Assembly (NCBI RefSeq): GCF_002115725.1
Contig: NZ_JFKD01000018.1
Span: 1 to 64,000 of the forward strand
Direction: 5' to 3'
DNA from: Marivita cryptomonadis
Lineage (GTDB): Bacteria; Pseudomonadota; Alphaproteobacteria; Rhodobacterales; Rhodobacteraceae
DNA: 64,000 nt
Below the pieces are notes generated by a model that made no database searches, was not told the DNA's origin, and worked only from the letters and a program-made list of their open reading frames with translations. Shown in pieces: positions 39,912-48,774 of the stretch. The stretch's first letter is position 1, and each line of letters opens with the position of its first letter. The translations under genes were made by a program, and so were the position numbers.

Positions 39912-42900
39912 ATGGTGCGGGTTCTGTCAGGCAAGGCCGGGGGCATCCTCAGCTATTTTGTGCGCCACCGGACGGTCGCAAACCTTCTGCTGATCTTGTT
40001 GCTTGCGGCAGGTGCGGTGTCGATCCCGAACATGCGCGCGCAGTTCTTTCCGGATGTGATCGTCGATGATGTCGATGTGTCGGTTGTCTGGGATGGCGCA
40101 GGTGCCGATGATGTGGATCGTGGTATCGTGCAGGTGCTTGAACCAGCCGTATTGTCCGTGGAAGGTGTTGAAAGTTCTGAAGCGACGTCGCGCGAAGGAC
40201 GTGCCAGTATCCGGCTGGAATTCGAACCCGGCTGGGACATGTCACGCGCCGCTGACGATGTGCAGACCGCGATTGACGCGGTGTCCACTTTGCCCGCCGA
40301 TGCCGAAGACCCAGTGGTCCGTCGTGGCACATGGCGGGACCGGGTCACCGACCTGGTCATCACGGGCCCCGTGGGCGTTGATCAACTGGCAAGATTTGCC
40401 GATGAACTGAGCGCCCGGCTGTTCGCCGAAGGGGTTACCCGCACCACCATTCGGGGCCTTTCTGCTCCGCGTACCGTGATCGAAGTGCCTTCGGCCAACT
40501 TGATCGCTTTTGATATCTCCATGCGGCAGATCGCCGAAGCGATTTCACAAGAGGTTGATGCCGATCCAGCGGGCGACGTCGGCAATGCCAACACCCGCGT
40601 CCGCACTGGTGTCGAAAAGCGCAGCGCCGAACAGATCGCGGATATTGTGCTGCGGTCGAACCCTGATGGATCAAACCTCACCGTAGGGGATGTGGGCACG
40701 ATCATTATCGAAGGTATTGATCGCGAACGCAGCTACTTCGTGGGCGAAAACCCTGCGATCTCCATTCGCGTCGACCGCAGCGATCAAGGCGACGCGATTG
40801 CGATTCAGCGCAAAGTCGAAGAGGTGGCGACAGAATTCGAAGCCTCTTTGCCCGCTGGTGTGTCCGTCGACCTCATCCGCACCCGCGCCGAAGCGATTAC
40901 CGGGCGTCTGGACATCCTGCTTGATAATGGTCTGACGGGTCTTGGACTGGTGGTCTTGTTGCTGTTCCTGTTCCTGAATGCGCGTACAGCCTTTTGGGTG
41001 GCCGCAGGCATTCCTGCAGCGATGATGGCGGCGATTGCGCTGATGTATGCGGGTGGGATCACTATCAACATGATCTCGCTCTTTGCGCTCATCATCACGC
41101 TGGGCATCGTTGTCGATGATGCCATCGTCGTGGGCGAACATGCCGATCATCTGGCGCGATCTGGCCTTCCCCCGGTCGAGGCGGCGGAACGTGCAGCACA
41201 ACGTATGGCACTGCCAGTTTTTGCTGCAACGCTGACCACGATCATTGCGTTTTTTGGTCTCGTGGCGATTGGTGGTCGATTTGGCGATCTGATAGCCGAC
41301 ATTCCCTTTACCGTGATAGCTGTTCTTGCTGCGTCTTTGGTGGAATGCTTCCTCATTCTGCCGAACCACATGGCCCATGCCATCGCCCACAGTGCCAAGG
41401 AACACTGGTACGATATCCCGTCCCGCGTGGTGAACCGGGGCTTCCGCTGGATGCGTGAAACGATGTTCCGTCCCTTCATGGCGTTGATCATTCAGGCGCG
41501 TTATGCGGTGTTGGCGGGTGCTGTGGTGCTGCTGGCCTCTCAGGCTGCGCTGTTCATCCGGGGCGATGTGCAATGGCGGTTTTTCAACTCGCCGGAACAA
41601 AGCTCTGTCACTGGCAATTTCGCAATGGCCCCCGGTGCCACCCGCGAAGACACGTTCGAAATGATGCGTATCTTCCAGAGATCGGTCGAAGATGTCGCGA
41701 AAAGCTTTGAAGACCGGCATGGCGTCAATCCGATTGACTACGTGATCGCCGAAGTCGGCGGCAATGCCGGGCGCGGCATCGCCGGGGCTGACACCAAGGA
41801 CGCGGATCAGCTGGGCGGCATCTCGATTGAATTGATAGACGCCGATCTTCGCCCTTTCTCCAGCCGCGCGTTCGTGACCGAATTGCAGGACAGCGTGCCG
41901 CGCCACCCGATGGTGGAAACCATCAGCTTTCGAAGCTGGGGCAGCGGACCTCAAAGCGATGCTTTGGACGTACAATTCTATGGCGCCAGTGCCGACACGC
42001 TCAAGGCCGCGTCCGAGGATTTGAAAACCGCGCTGCTTCAGTATCCCGAAGTGTCGGCTGTCGAAGACACCCTTGCCTATGACAAGGAAGAACTGATCCT
42101 CGAACTCACGCCGCAAGGGCAGGCGTTGGGCTTTACCATCGACGGTCTGGGCAGCGTTCTGCGCGCGCGTCTTGGTGGCGTCGAAGCGGCGACCTATCCC
42201 GACGGCCCTCGCAGCGCCGAGATACGCGTGGAACTGCCCATCGGTGAACTAACAGCGGATTTTCTTGAACGGACCCAAATGCGCACGCCTGAGGGCGCGT
42301 ATGTGCAGTTGGCCGATATTGTCAGCGTCGAACGCCGCACCGGGTTTTCCACAGTTCGCCGCGAGAACGGCATCCGTTTGATTTCCGTCACCGGGGACAT
42401 CTCGGAAGACGATCCGGCGCGGGCAAATGACATCATGTTGGCGCTTGAGACAGAGATCCTGCCCACCATCGCCAGCGAACGTCAGGTGGACTACCGCTTG
42501 TCGGGCCTCAGCGAGCAAGAAGGCGATTTCCTGAACGACGCGCGTACGGGCCTGATCCTGTCATTGCTTGCGATCTACCTCGTGTTGTCATGGGTGTTTG
42601 CAAGCTGGACGCGCCCCTTGGTGGTTATGTCCGTGATCCCGTTTGGTCTGGTCGGCACGATCTATGGGCACGCCGCATGGGACGTCCCGCTGAGCATGTT
42701 TACCGTGGTCGGTCTCTTGGGGATGACCGGGATCATCATCAACGATTCCATTGTTCTGGTGACGACGATCGACGAGAAGGCACAGGACCGTGGCTTGATC
42801 CCATCGATCATTGACGGCGCTGCCGACCGACTGCGCCCGGTTTTCCTAACTACAGCGACCACGGTTCTTGGACTTGTGCCTTTGCTCTACGAACAATCCA

Positions 42901-43319
42901 GCCAAGCGCAATTCCTGAAACCGACGGTGATCACCCTCGTTTATGGGCTGGGGTTCGGGATGTTCCTCGTGCTGCTGATCGTGCCGTCGCTGATTGCCAT
43001 TCAGAACGACATCGGCCGTCTGACCCAGACCGCCCGGCGCGGCTTGCGGTTCCGACAGGGCGGTATCCGTGTGCTTTTGGGCACCGCATCAGCGTTGATT
43101 GTGGCGTGGCTGGGCGCAACGATGGGGGCTTTTGCCCTGACCGGCGCGCTGCCTGAGATACTTCGATCGGCACTGGCGGACACGCCTTTGGGCGGAGACC
43201 TGACACTTGCACGAAGCCTTGGTTTCTTCTTGGTTGGAGCTGCAGTTATCTGCCTTACGGTCTACCTGCTCTCTGCTGTCGCGCTTGTGGTCTCTCGGAT
43301 GCGCAGCCGCTCGGCCTGA
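39912..43319 (+). CDS. RND efflux permease (HAE1/AcrB-like)
   Basis: 1,135 residues of the proton-driven RND family. Features: LLLILLLAAGAVSIPNMRAQFFPDV, the TM4 proton relay GIVVDDAIVVGEHADHL near residue 400, and a second TM bundle with GLLGMTGIIINDSIVLVTTI and VFLTTATTVLGLVPLLYEQ. AcrB-type pumps are about 1,030-1,050 residues; this one has roughly 100 more at the C-terminus with two further hydrophobic helices (LLGTASALIVAWLGATMGAF, SLGFFLVGAAVICLTVYLLS). Substrates are unknown. It starts 3 bp after the adaptor gene. Confidence 0.92.
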   Translation: MVRVLSGKAGGILSYFVRHRTVANLLLILLLAAGAVSIPNMRAQFFPDVIVDDVDVSVVWDGAGADDVDRGIVQVLEPAVLSVEGVESSEATSREGRASIRLEFEPGWDMSRAADDVQTAIDAVSTLPADAEDPVVRRGTWRDRVTDLVITGPVGVDQLARFADELSARLFAEGVTRTTIRGLSAPRTVIEVPSANLIAFDISMRQIAEAISQEVDADPAGDVGNANTRVRTGVEKRSAEQIADIVLRSNPDGSNLTVGDVGTIIIEGIDRERSYFVGENPAISIRVDRSDQGDAIAIQRKVEEVATEFEASLPAGVSVDLIRTRAEAITGRLDILLDNGLTGLGLVVLLLFLFLNARTAFWVAAGIPAAMMAAIALMYAGGITINMISLFALIITLGIVVDDAIVVGEHADHLARSGLPPVEAAERAAQRMALPVFAATLTTIIAFFGLVAIGGRFGDLIADIPFTVIAVLAASLVECFLILPNHMAHAIAHSAKEHWYDIPSRVVNRGFRWMRETMFRPFMALIIQARYAVLAGAVVLLASQAALFIRGDVQWRFFNSPEQSSVTGNFAMAPGATREDTFEMMRIFQRSVEDVAKSFEDRHGVNPIDYVIAEVGGNAGRGIAGADTKDADQLGGISIELIDADLRPFSSRAFVTELQDSVPRHPMVETISFRSWGSGPQSDALDVQFYGASADTLKAASEDLKTALLQYPEVSAVEDTLAYDKEELILELTPQGQALGFTIDGLGSVLRARLGGVEAATYPDGPRSAEIRVELPIGELTADFLERTQMRTPEGAYVQLADIVSVERRTGFSTVRRENGIRLISVTGDISEDDPARANDIMLALETEILPTIASERQVDYRLSGLSEQEGDFLNDARTGLILSLLAIYLVLSWVFASWTRPLVVMSVIPFGLVGTIYGHAAWDVPLSMFTVVGLLGMTGIIINDSIVLVTTIDEKAQDRGLIPSIIDGAADRLRPVFLTTATTVLGLVPLLYEQSSQAQFLKPTVITLVYGLGFGMFLVLLIVPSLIAIQNDIGRLTQTARRGLRFRQGGIRVLLGTASALIVAWLGATMGAFALTGALPEILRSALADTPLGGDLTLARSLGFFLVGAAVICLTVYLLSAVALVVSRMRSRSA

Positions 43320-43322
43320 CGC

Positions 43323-44144
43323 TCAGGACGTACATCCAAGGATATCGACGGCGCGGGCAGTCCCGATCACGGTAAACCGCAGATCCGAGCGGTTCAAAGC
43401 AAAGCTGCCCCCCTCTACGTGAACAAGGCGCGTGCTGGCGTGCAGCATACCGTCATCGCGGCGACTGTCGGGCTCTGCAACCCAGACATGCGGGTTTCCA
43501 GCCTCGACCACGACATATTCCGTGCCGCCGGCCGATGGCATGTCGATACGTGCGTGCAGCACCAGTGCGCCGTCCGCTCCCGGTTCGATTGAGCAGGTCA
43601 CACCGCGCACTCCGGCCTCGGATGCAGTATAGGGTCGGTTCGTGAGGGCCGCCGCAATCATCGGGTCTGGCCGTGTGACATTGGGCGGCAAGGTCGCAGT
43701 GAACCGCAGATTGGCCGGGATGCAGATGTCCTTGCAGATGCCGATTTGCATCTCACCGGACAGATACATGTTTTGGTCAGTGTTTTGCGCGGTCATTTGC
43801 AGCGGGATCACCACTTCGGACTTGTAGCCGACCGATCGCATCCCCTGTTCAAAGAACACCATAGGTGTCGGCCACTTGGCCGAGATCGTGTGGATGTTCT
43901 TCGAATCGTTCCAGTCGAATTGCGGAGGAATCCCCACATCGCCGGGAGCACGCCAATAGGTCTTCCATCCCGGTTCCAGCACAATGTGCAGCGCGGCCAT
44001 ATGTGTGCCGTCAGCCATCCGCCAACCCGGACGCAGTTCGACCAGGGACAGGCCCGTCGTGTCCGAGGCCGCGGAAACCGTCGGAGTAACGAGGCCAAAA
44101 GCCACGGCCAGGACTGTCATGAGGGTACGAAGAAAATGCGTCAT
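43323..44144 (-). CDS. DsbD-alpha-like periplasmic protein
   Basis: 273 residues with a signal peptide (FLRTLMTVLAVAFGLVTPTVSA). The fold resembles the N-terminal domain of the thiol:disulfide reductase DsbD: HIVLEPGWKTYWRAPGDVG and the cysteine pair IGICKDICIPANLRF near 140. The DsbD membrane and thioredoxin domains are missing, so it must work with other proteins or differently. It is convergent with the RND permease (3 bp apart) and divergent from yqgE. Confidence 0.8.
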   Translation of the reverse strand: MTHFLRTLMTVLAVAFGLVTPTVSAASDTTGLSLVELRPGWRMADGTHMAALHIVLEPGWKTYWRAPGDVGIPPQFDWNDSKNIHTISAKWPTPMVFFEQGMRSVGYKSEVVIPLQMTAQNTDQNMYLSGEMQIGICKDICIPANLRFTATLPPNVTRPDPMIAAALTNRPYTASEAGVRGVTCSIEPGADGALVLHARIDMPSAGGTEYVVVEAGNPHVWVAEPDSRRDDGMLHASTRLVHVEGGSFALNRSDLRFTVIGTARAVDILGCTS

Positions 44145-44259
44145 CCATTAGCAGATGGCGGTTTTCCGCCGCGATGAAAAGTCACAAACGGGCGATCCGT
44201 CGTGTGCAGGGCGTGTCTGTGCTCTTGCAACCCCACGCATCGCTGTCCATGTTCTTTTC

Positions 44260-44835
44260 GTGAGCCAGAAAACATCCATCACAGACCTGACCGGGCAAAT
44301 GCTGATTGCGATGCCGGGGATGCCTGATCCCCGGTTTGAGCACAGCCTGATTTACCTGTGCGCCCACTCCTCGGACGGCGCTATGGGGTTGATCATCAAC
44401 AAGCCCTCCGCCGAGATGAGTTTTGAAACGCTTGTCGACCAATTGCCGATCGAGAATACAGGCAACCTTTCCGAAATACGCGTGCATTTCGGTGGTCCCG
44501 TCGAAGTGGGCCGCGGTTTTGTTCTGCATTCGCCGGATTTCCAATCCGACATGACGACGTTGCAGGTGGATGACGCCTTTGCGATGACTGCCACGCTGGA
44601 CGTTCTGGAAAGCATCGCGCAGGGCACAGGCCCAGACAAACGCCTGATCGTTCTTGGCTACGCGGGATGGGGACCTGGACAGCTCGAACGTGAAATCGCT
44701 CAGAATGGCTGGCTGGTTTGCGAGGCTGACAGTGAGTTGGTGTTCGACACTGTGGATACCGAAAAGTGGGAAGCCGCGCTTGGCCGTCTTGGCATTTCAC
44801 CGCTGGTCCTGTCGTCGGCGGGCGGGCGCGCCTAA
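44260..44835 (+). CDS. YqgE/AlgH family protein (DUF179)
   Basis: 191 residues from GTG 44260; the frame is open to 44155, but family members begin near SQKTSITDLTGQMLIAMPGM, so the longer start is unlikely. Visible family features: FEHSLIYLCAHSSDGAMGLIINKP, VHFGGPVEVGRGFVLHS, VLGYAGWGPGQLEREIAQNGWL. The fold is known from structures but the biochemical role is not settled. It is divergent from the DsbD-alpha-like gene. Confidence 0.88.
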   Translation: MSQKTSITDLTGQMLIAMPGMPDPRFEHSLIYLCAHSSDGAMGLIINKPSAEMSFETLVDQLPIENTGNLSEIRVHFGGPVEVGRGFVLHSPDFQSDMTTLQVDDAFAMTATLDVLESIAQGTGPDKRLIVLGYAGWGPGQLEREIAQNGWLVCEADSELVFDTVDTEKWEAALGRLGISPLVLSSAGGRA

Positions 44836-44932
44836 GAAGCGCGTGCCAGAGGTGAAACCTTCGGGTAGGGCGCTGCCCCTCGTCCCGGACTGTCTCCGAG
44901 ACTTACCCTGAAGCATTTGTAAAACGAAAAGC

Positions 44933-45979
44933 TCAGGGCCGGGTCTGAAACACCCACGCGCCCGCGTCATTCAAATGGCGAGTGGCCCGCCCTTCATGCC
45001 AAAGGTGCTGGCAATGCGCCATCGCCTCGACCAGAGCCAAGCCATATTCGCCGTCACCGATGGTCCGCTTGAACAAGGGCGCAAAACAATCCCCTGCCGA
45101 TTTCGGCGTGTCCAGATGCGCTTCGAGCCGACGCAAGGCGCCGTGGTGGTTTTCGATCAACTGGTGCAGACGCAGCGGCAGACCCGTAAAAGGCAGTTTG
45201 TGGCCTCCCAGAACCAGATGATCATCCCGCGCGATGGTGGACAGGCGTTCGCAGGATTCCAGCCAATCCGCGACCGGATCAGCCTCGGGTTCAGTCGCGT
45301 AGACCCCGATATTCGAACTGATCGATGGTAGGATTTGGTCGCCCGCAAGGATCAGGTTGTCATCCCGCGACCAGAACGTGGCGTGTTCGGGCGCATGTCC
45401 ATTGCCGATATGAATGTCCCATGTCCGCCCACCGGCGCTGATCGTATCGCCATGCTGTATGCGGGTGTAGCCCAGCGGCAAAGGGTCAACGCAATCGGCA
45501 AAGTTGAACGGGCGTTCCGTTCGGCGTTTGTCCAGAACATCGGATGCCATCCCGCAGCGGGTCCAAAAAGTAAGGGTTTCCGCGCTGGGCACCGGCTGTT
45601 CGTCAAGCTGCAGCATTCGCGCCATCAGCCACGCCGTGCGCGTTGTAATCAGGTCAGCGCCATGTTCGGACTTCAACCAACCTGCCAGCCCGACATGGTC
45701 TGGGTGATGGTGTGTGACGATCACGCGGTGAACCGGTTTGCCCCGCAGCGGACCCTCCAGCAGCCGGGTCCAGATCGCCTTGCCGCGTTTTGATGCGAAA
45801 CCTGTGTCGACAATGGTCCAGCCGTCGCCATCGTCCAACGCATAGGCATTGACGTGGTCCAGCTTCATCGGCAGCGGCAGGCGAATCCAGAGAATGCCCT
45901 CAGCAACCTCTGTGGCGCTGCCTTCTTCTGGTGGTGTGTCCCAAGGGTAGCGAATTCCGCCTGTGCTTCGATCTTTCAT
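44933..45979 (-). CDS. MBL-fold metallo-hydrolase, coupled to an acyl-CoA dehydrogenase
   Basis: 348 residues. Metallo-beta-lactamase fold with the zinc motif VIVTHHHPDHVGLAG (H-x-H-x-DH) near residue 85, IHIGNGHAPEHATFW, and LAGDQILP as the bridging Asp. Glyoxalase-II-like enzymes of this fold hydrolyse thioesters. The start overlaps the stop of the acyl-CoA dehydrogenase by 4 bases, so a thioesterase role for an acyl-CoA product is plausible, but this is inference. No signal peptide; cytoplasmic. Confidence 0.85.
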   Translation of the reverse strand: MKDRSTGGIRYPWDTPPEEGSATEVAEGILWIRLPLPMKLDHVNAYALDDGDGWTIVDTGFASKRGKAIWTRLLEGPLRGKPVHRVIVTHHHPDHVGLAGWLKSEHGADLITTRTAWLMARMLQLDEQPVPSAETLTFWTRCGMASDVLDKRRTERPFNFADCVDPLPLGYTRIQHGDTISAGGRTWDIHIGNGHAPEHATFWSRDDNLILAGDQILPSISSNIGVYATEPEADPVADWLESCERLSTIARDDHLVLGGHKLPFTGLPLRLHQLIENHHGALRRLEAHLDTPKSAGDCFAPLFKRTIGDGEYGLALVEAMAHCQHLWHEGRATRHLNDAGAWVFQTRP

Positions 45980-47676
45980 GCGGCAAGATCATCCATGCTC
46001 AAGGCATAGAGGTCATCCGCGCCCTGCCGTGCGTGGGTCAGCAGACCGACATGTTCGGGCAACAGGCTGTGGATATAGAAGGTGGCCAAACGTTCGTGTT
46101 TGCCACCCCGATCTGCGCGTGCGGCCTTGAGGTGGAAATGTGCACCAAGCACCCGGGCAAAGCCCCGCAAATAGGGCACCGACCCGGCGAAGCGGTCCTG
46201 CGCGCCATGCGCGACCATCCACTCGGTTGTTTCTCGTAGCGTTTCACAAGCCTGCCAGACGGCCTCTGCCAAATCCGGCAACGCCGTGCGCGCCGCTTCG
46301 GCATCGGCCTCCATCTCGTCGAGCAGGCGATAGGCGGCTTCACCCCCATCCATCAGCTTGCGCCCGACAAGGTCCATCGACTGAATGCCATTGGTGCCTT
46401 CGTAAATCGCGGTCACACGCACATCGCGGGAATATTGCGCCGCGCCGGTTTCTTCGATGAATCCCATACCGCCATGGACCTGCACGCCAAGTTCCGCAAC
46501 GTCAATCCCCGTATCGGTTCCGAACGCCTTGGTGATCGGGGTCAGAAGTGCCGCGCGTGTGGACCAATCGGTGTGTCCGGTGGCGGTTTCCATGTCGATT
46601 GCGACCGCATTGGCAAGTGCGATGGCGCGGGCGGCAAAGGTGTCGGCCTTCATCGTCGCCAGCATGCGGCGGACATCGGCATGGTCGGTGATCGTATTAT
46701 GCTCGGTCCGGCCCTGCTTGCGGCCTTCAGCATAGGCCAGCGCGTGCTGATATGCTCCGTCGGCCACGCCAATGCCCTGCACACCCACACCAAGACGCGC
46801 GTTGTTCATCATGGTGAACATGGCACGCATACCATCGTTTTCTTGGCCAATCAGCCACCCCGTCGCGCCGTCATACTGCATCACGGCGGTCGGGCTGCCA
46901 TGCAGACCCATCTTGTGCTCCAAGCTCACCACCTTCAGGCCATTGGCCACCCCGGGAACACCGTTATCGTCAGGAAGGCGTTTGGGCACGAGGAACAGGC
47001 TGATCCCCTTGGTGCCCGGGACCGCGTCTGGAAGGCGGGCCAGAACCAGATGGCACACGTTCTCGGTGATGTCATTGTCGCCCCAAGAGATGTAGATCTT
47101 CTGCCCCGTGATCGCATAGGTGCCGTCGCCCTTGGGTTCGGCCTTTGTGGTGAGGGCACCCACGTCGCTCCCGGCTTGCGGCTCGGTCAGATTCATCGTG
47201 CCCATCCATTCGCCGGAAATCAGCTTGGGCAGATACAGGTCCTTGATGGCATCGCTGGCGTGATGCTCCAACGCCTCGATCTGGCCTTGCGTCATCAACG
47301 GCGCCAGTTGCAGCGAAAGGCACGCCGCGCTCATCATTTCATTGACCGCAGTCGTCATGGCCATGGGCAGACCCATCCCGCCGTACTTCGGATCAGCCGC
47401 AATCGCGATCCACCCACCGTCTGCGATGGCGCGGTAGCCCTCGGCATATCCCGGCGACGTGCGCACGATCCCGTTCTCGAGCTGTGCTGGATGCAGATCG
47501 CCTGCACGCTGAAGCGGCGACAGGATGTCTTCACACAGCTTTCCCGCTTCGCTCAGGACGGCCTCTACAGTTTCGGGCGTCGCCTCGGCGAACCGTTCTG
47601 TTGCGGCAACCTGGCCAAAGCCGACCACATGGTCGAACAGGAAACGGATTTCGGAAACAGGGGCGCGGTACGACAT
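45976..47676 (-). CDS. Acyl-CoA dehydrogenase, DmdC-like long form
   Basis: 566 residues from ATG 47676 (AGGAAAG upstream); an open extension to 47850 shows no family-like sequence. FAD-dependent dehydrogenase: LTEPQAGSDVGALTTKAEP, EHKMGLHGSPTAVMQYDGATGWLIGQENDGM, QVHGGMGFIEETGAAQYSRDVRVTAIYEGTNGIQSMDLVGRK (positions about 400-440, split here), with a C-terminal extension typical of the class that includes 3-methylmercaptopropionyl-CoA dehydrogenase (DmdC) of DMSP demethylation. The same form also covers other medium acyl-CoA enzymes, so the DMSP role is not proven. It leads a two-gene operon with an MBL hydrolase. Confidence 0.88.
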   Translation of the reverse strand: MSYRAPVSEIRFLFDHVVGFGQVAATERFAEATPETVEAVLSEAGKLCEDILSPLQRAGDLHPAQLENGIVRTSPGYAEGYRAIADGGWIAIAADPKYGGMGLPMAMTTAVNEMMSAACLSLQLAPLMTQGQIEALEHHASDAIKDLYLPKLISGEWMGTMNLTEPQAGSDVGALTTKAEPKGDGTYAITGQKIYISWGDNDITENVCHLVLARLPDAVPGTKGISLFLVPKRLPDDNGVPGVANGLKVVSLEHKMGLHGSPTAVMQYDGATGWLIGQENDGMRAMFTMMNNARLGVGVQGIGVADGAYQHALAYAEGRKQGRTEHNTITDHADVRRMLATMKADTFAARAIALANAVAIDMETATGHTDWSTRAALLTPITKAFGTDTGIDVAELGVQVHGGMGFIEETGAAQYSRDVRVTAIYEGTNGIQSMDLVGRKLMDGGEAAYRLLDEMEADAEAARTALPDLAEAVWQACETLRETTEWMVAHGAQDRFAGSVPYLRGFARVLGAHFHLKAARADRGGKHERLATFYIHSLLPEHVGLLTHARQGADDLYALSMDDLAA

Positions 47677-47815
47677 AGTCAACTTTCCTCGGGCGTCAGG
47701 ACTTAAGTTCTGTGGCTTGGCAATTGCGAGCTGGATCGCTAAGCAACCGACAGCTTTTGATGCGACCCTGACGAATGCGGCCCACCCCATCAACAAGAAC
47801 GCGGCGTCATAACTC

Positions 47816-48769
47816 ATGAACACCACCTTGCCTGATATGTTGCCTGACACCCAAATGGGCCACGCCGCAGCCGCGGCTGTTCTGCGATCGGGCGGGTTGG
47901 TCGCCTTCCCGACCGAGACGGTATACGGATTGGGTGCGGATGCTTGCGACGATCACGCTGTTGCACGGATTTTCGAGGCCAAGGGCCGACCCAGCTTCAA
48001 TCCGCTGATCGTGCACTTTGCCGATCTCGACATGCTCAAACAGCACGTCCACTGGACCCCAGAGGCAGAGCTTCTGGCGCAGACCTACTGGCCCGGCCCG
48101 TTGACACTGGTCCTGCGCAAACAGGGGGACAGTCCGATCTCGCCATTGGTGTCCGCGGGTCTAGATACAATCGCGGTGCGCCTTCCGGTCCACGCCTCTG
48201 CGCGCGCTGTGCTGCGCGCATTTGGTGGCGGCGTTGCGGCCCCTTCGGCCAACAGGTCCGGTCAAATCAGCCCCACGCTGGCGCGCCATGTGGCCGACAG
48301 CCTTGGCGCGCGGGTCGCTGCGATTCTCGATGGTGGACCGTGCAAGGTTGGTGTCGAATCGACCATTGTCGGTCTCACCGACAAACCTGTCTTGCTGCGC
48401 CCCGGAGGCATCACCGAACAGGAACTGGCACAGACACTCGGTCGCCACCTTGCTGTGCGCCATAAGGCCGAGGCAATTTCTGCCCCCGGTCAACTGATGT
48501 CCCACTACGCGCCGACAGCGCTGGTGCGCCTCAACGCGACCGAATGGGAGCCGGGAGACCTGCGTCTCGGGTTCGGCGATGTGGACTGCGACCTCAACCT
48601 GTCCGAAGCCGAGGATTTGGTCGAGGCAGCGGCGCATCTCTTTGACTATCTGCACCGCCTCGATGCAATGGCCGGGGGCACAATCGCAGTCTCGCCTATT
48701 CCACACGAAGGGCTAGGTATCGCGATCAACGACCGCCTCAGCCGCGCCGCAGCACCGCGCGAAGGATAA
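47816..48769 (+). CDS. sua5: L-threonylcarbamoyladenylate synthase (Sua5)
   Basis: 317 residues. It makes threonylcarbamoyl-AMP for the universal t6A modification of tRNA. The YrdC domain has GGLVAFPTETVYGLGADA, AKGRPSFNPLIVHF, KQGDSPISPLVSAGLDTIAVRLPVH, and APSANRSGQISPT. The extra C-terminal Sua5 domain follows (PGQLMSHYAPTALVRL). The full-length Sua5 form is distinguished from short TsaC by this domain. Divergent from the acyl-CoA dehydrogenase and 5 bp before an MFS gene. Confidence 0.94.
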   Translation: MNTTLPDMLPDTQMGHAAAAAVLRSGGLVAFPTETVYGLGADACDDHAVARIFEAKGRPSFNPLIVHFADLDMLKQHVHWTPEAELLAQTYWPGPLTLVLRKQGDSPISPLVSAGLDTIAVRLPVHASARAVLRAFGGGVAAPSANRSGQISPTLARHVADSLGARVAAILDGGPCKVGVESTIVGLTDKPVLLRPGGITEQELAQTLGRHLAVRHKAEAISAPGQLMSHYAPTALVRLNATEWEPGDLRLGFGDVDCDLNLSEAEDLVEAAAHLFDYLHRLDAMAGGTIAVSPIPHEGLGIAINDRLSRAAAPREG

Positions 48770-48774
48770 CCCGA

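Noticed and set aside
40671..42116. A 481-codon open frame antisense to the RND permease
   Set aside because: It sits inside a strongly conserved membrane protein gene, is His/Arg-rich and has no recognisable motif.
46435..47706. A 423-codon open frame antisense to the acyl-CoA dehydrogenase
   Set aside because: The dehydrogenase motifs on the other strand are unambiguous.
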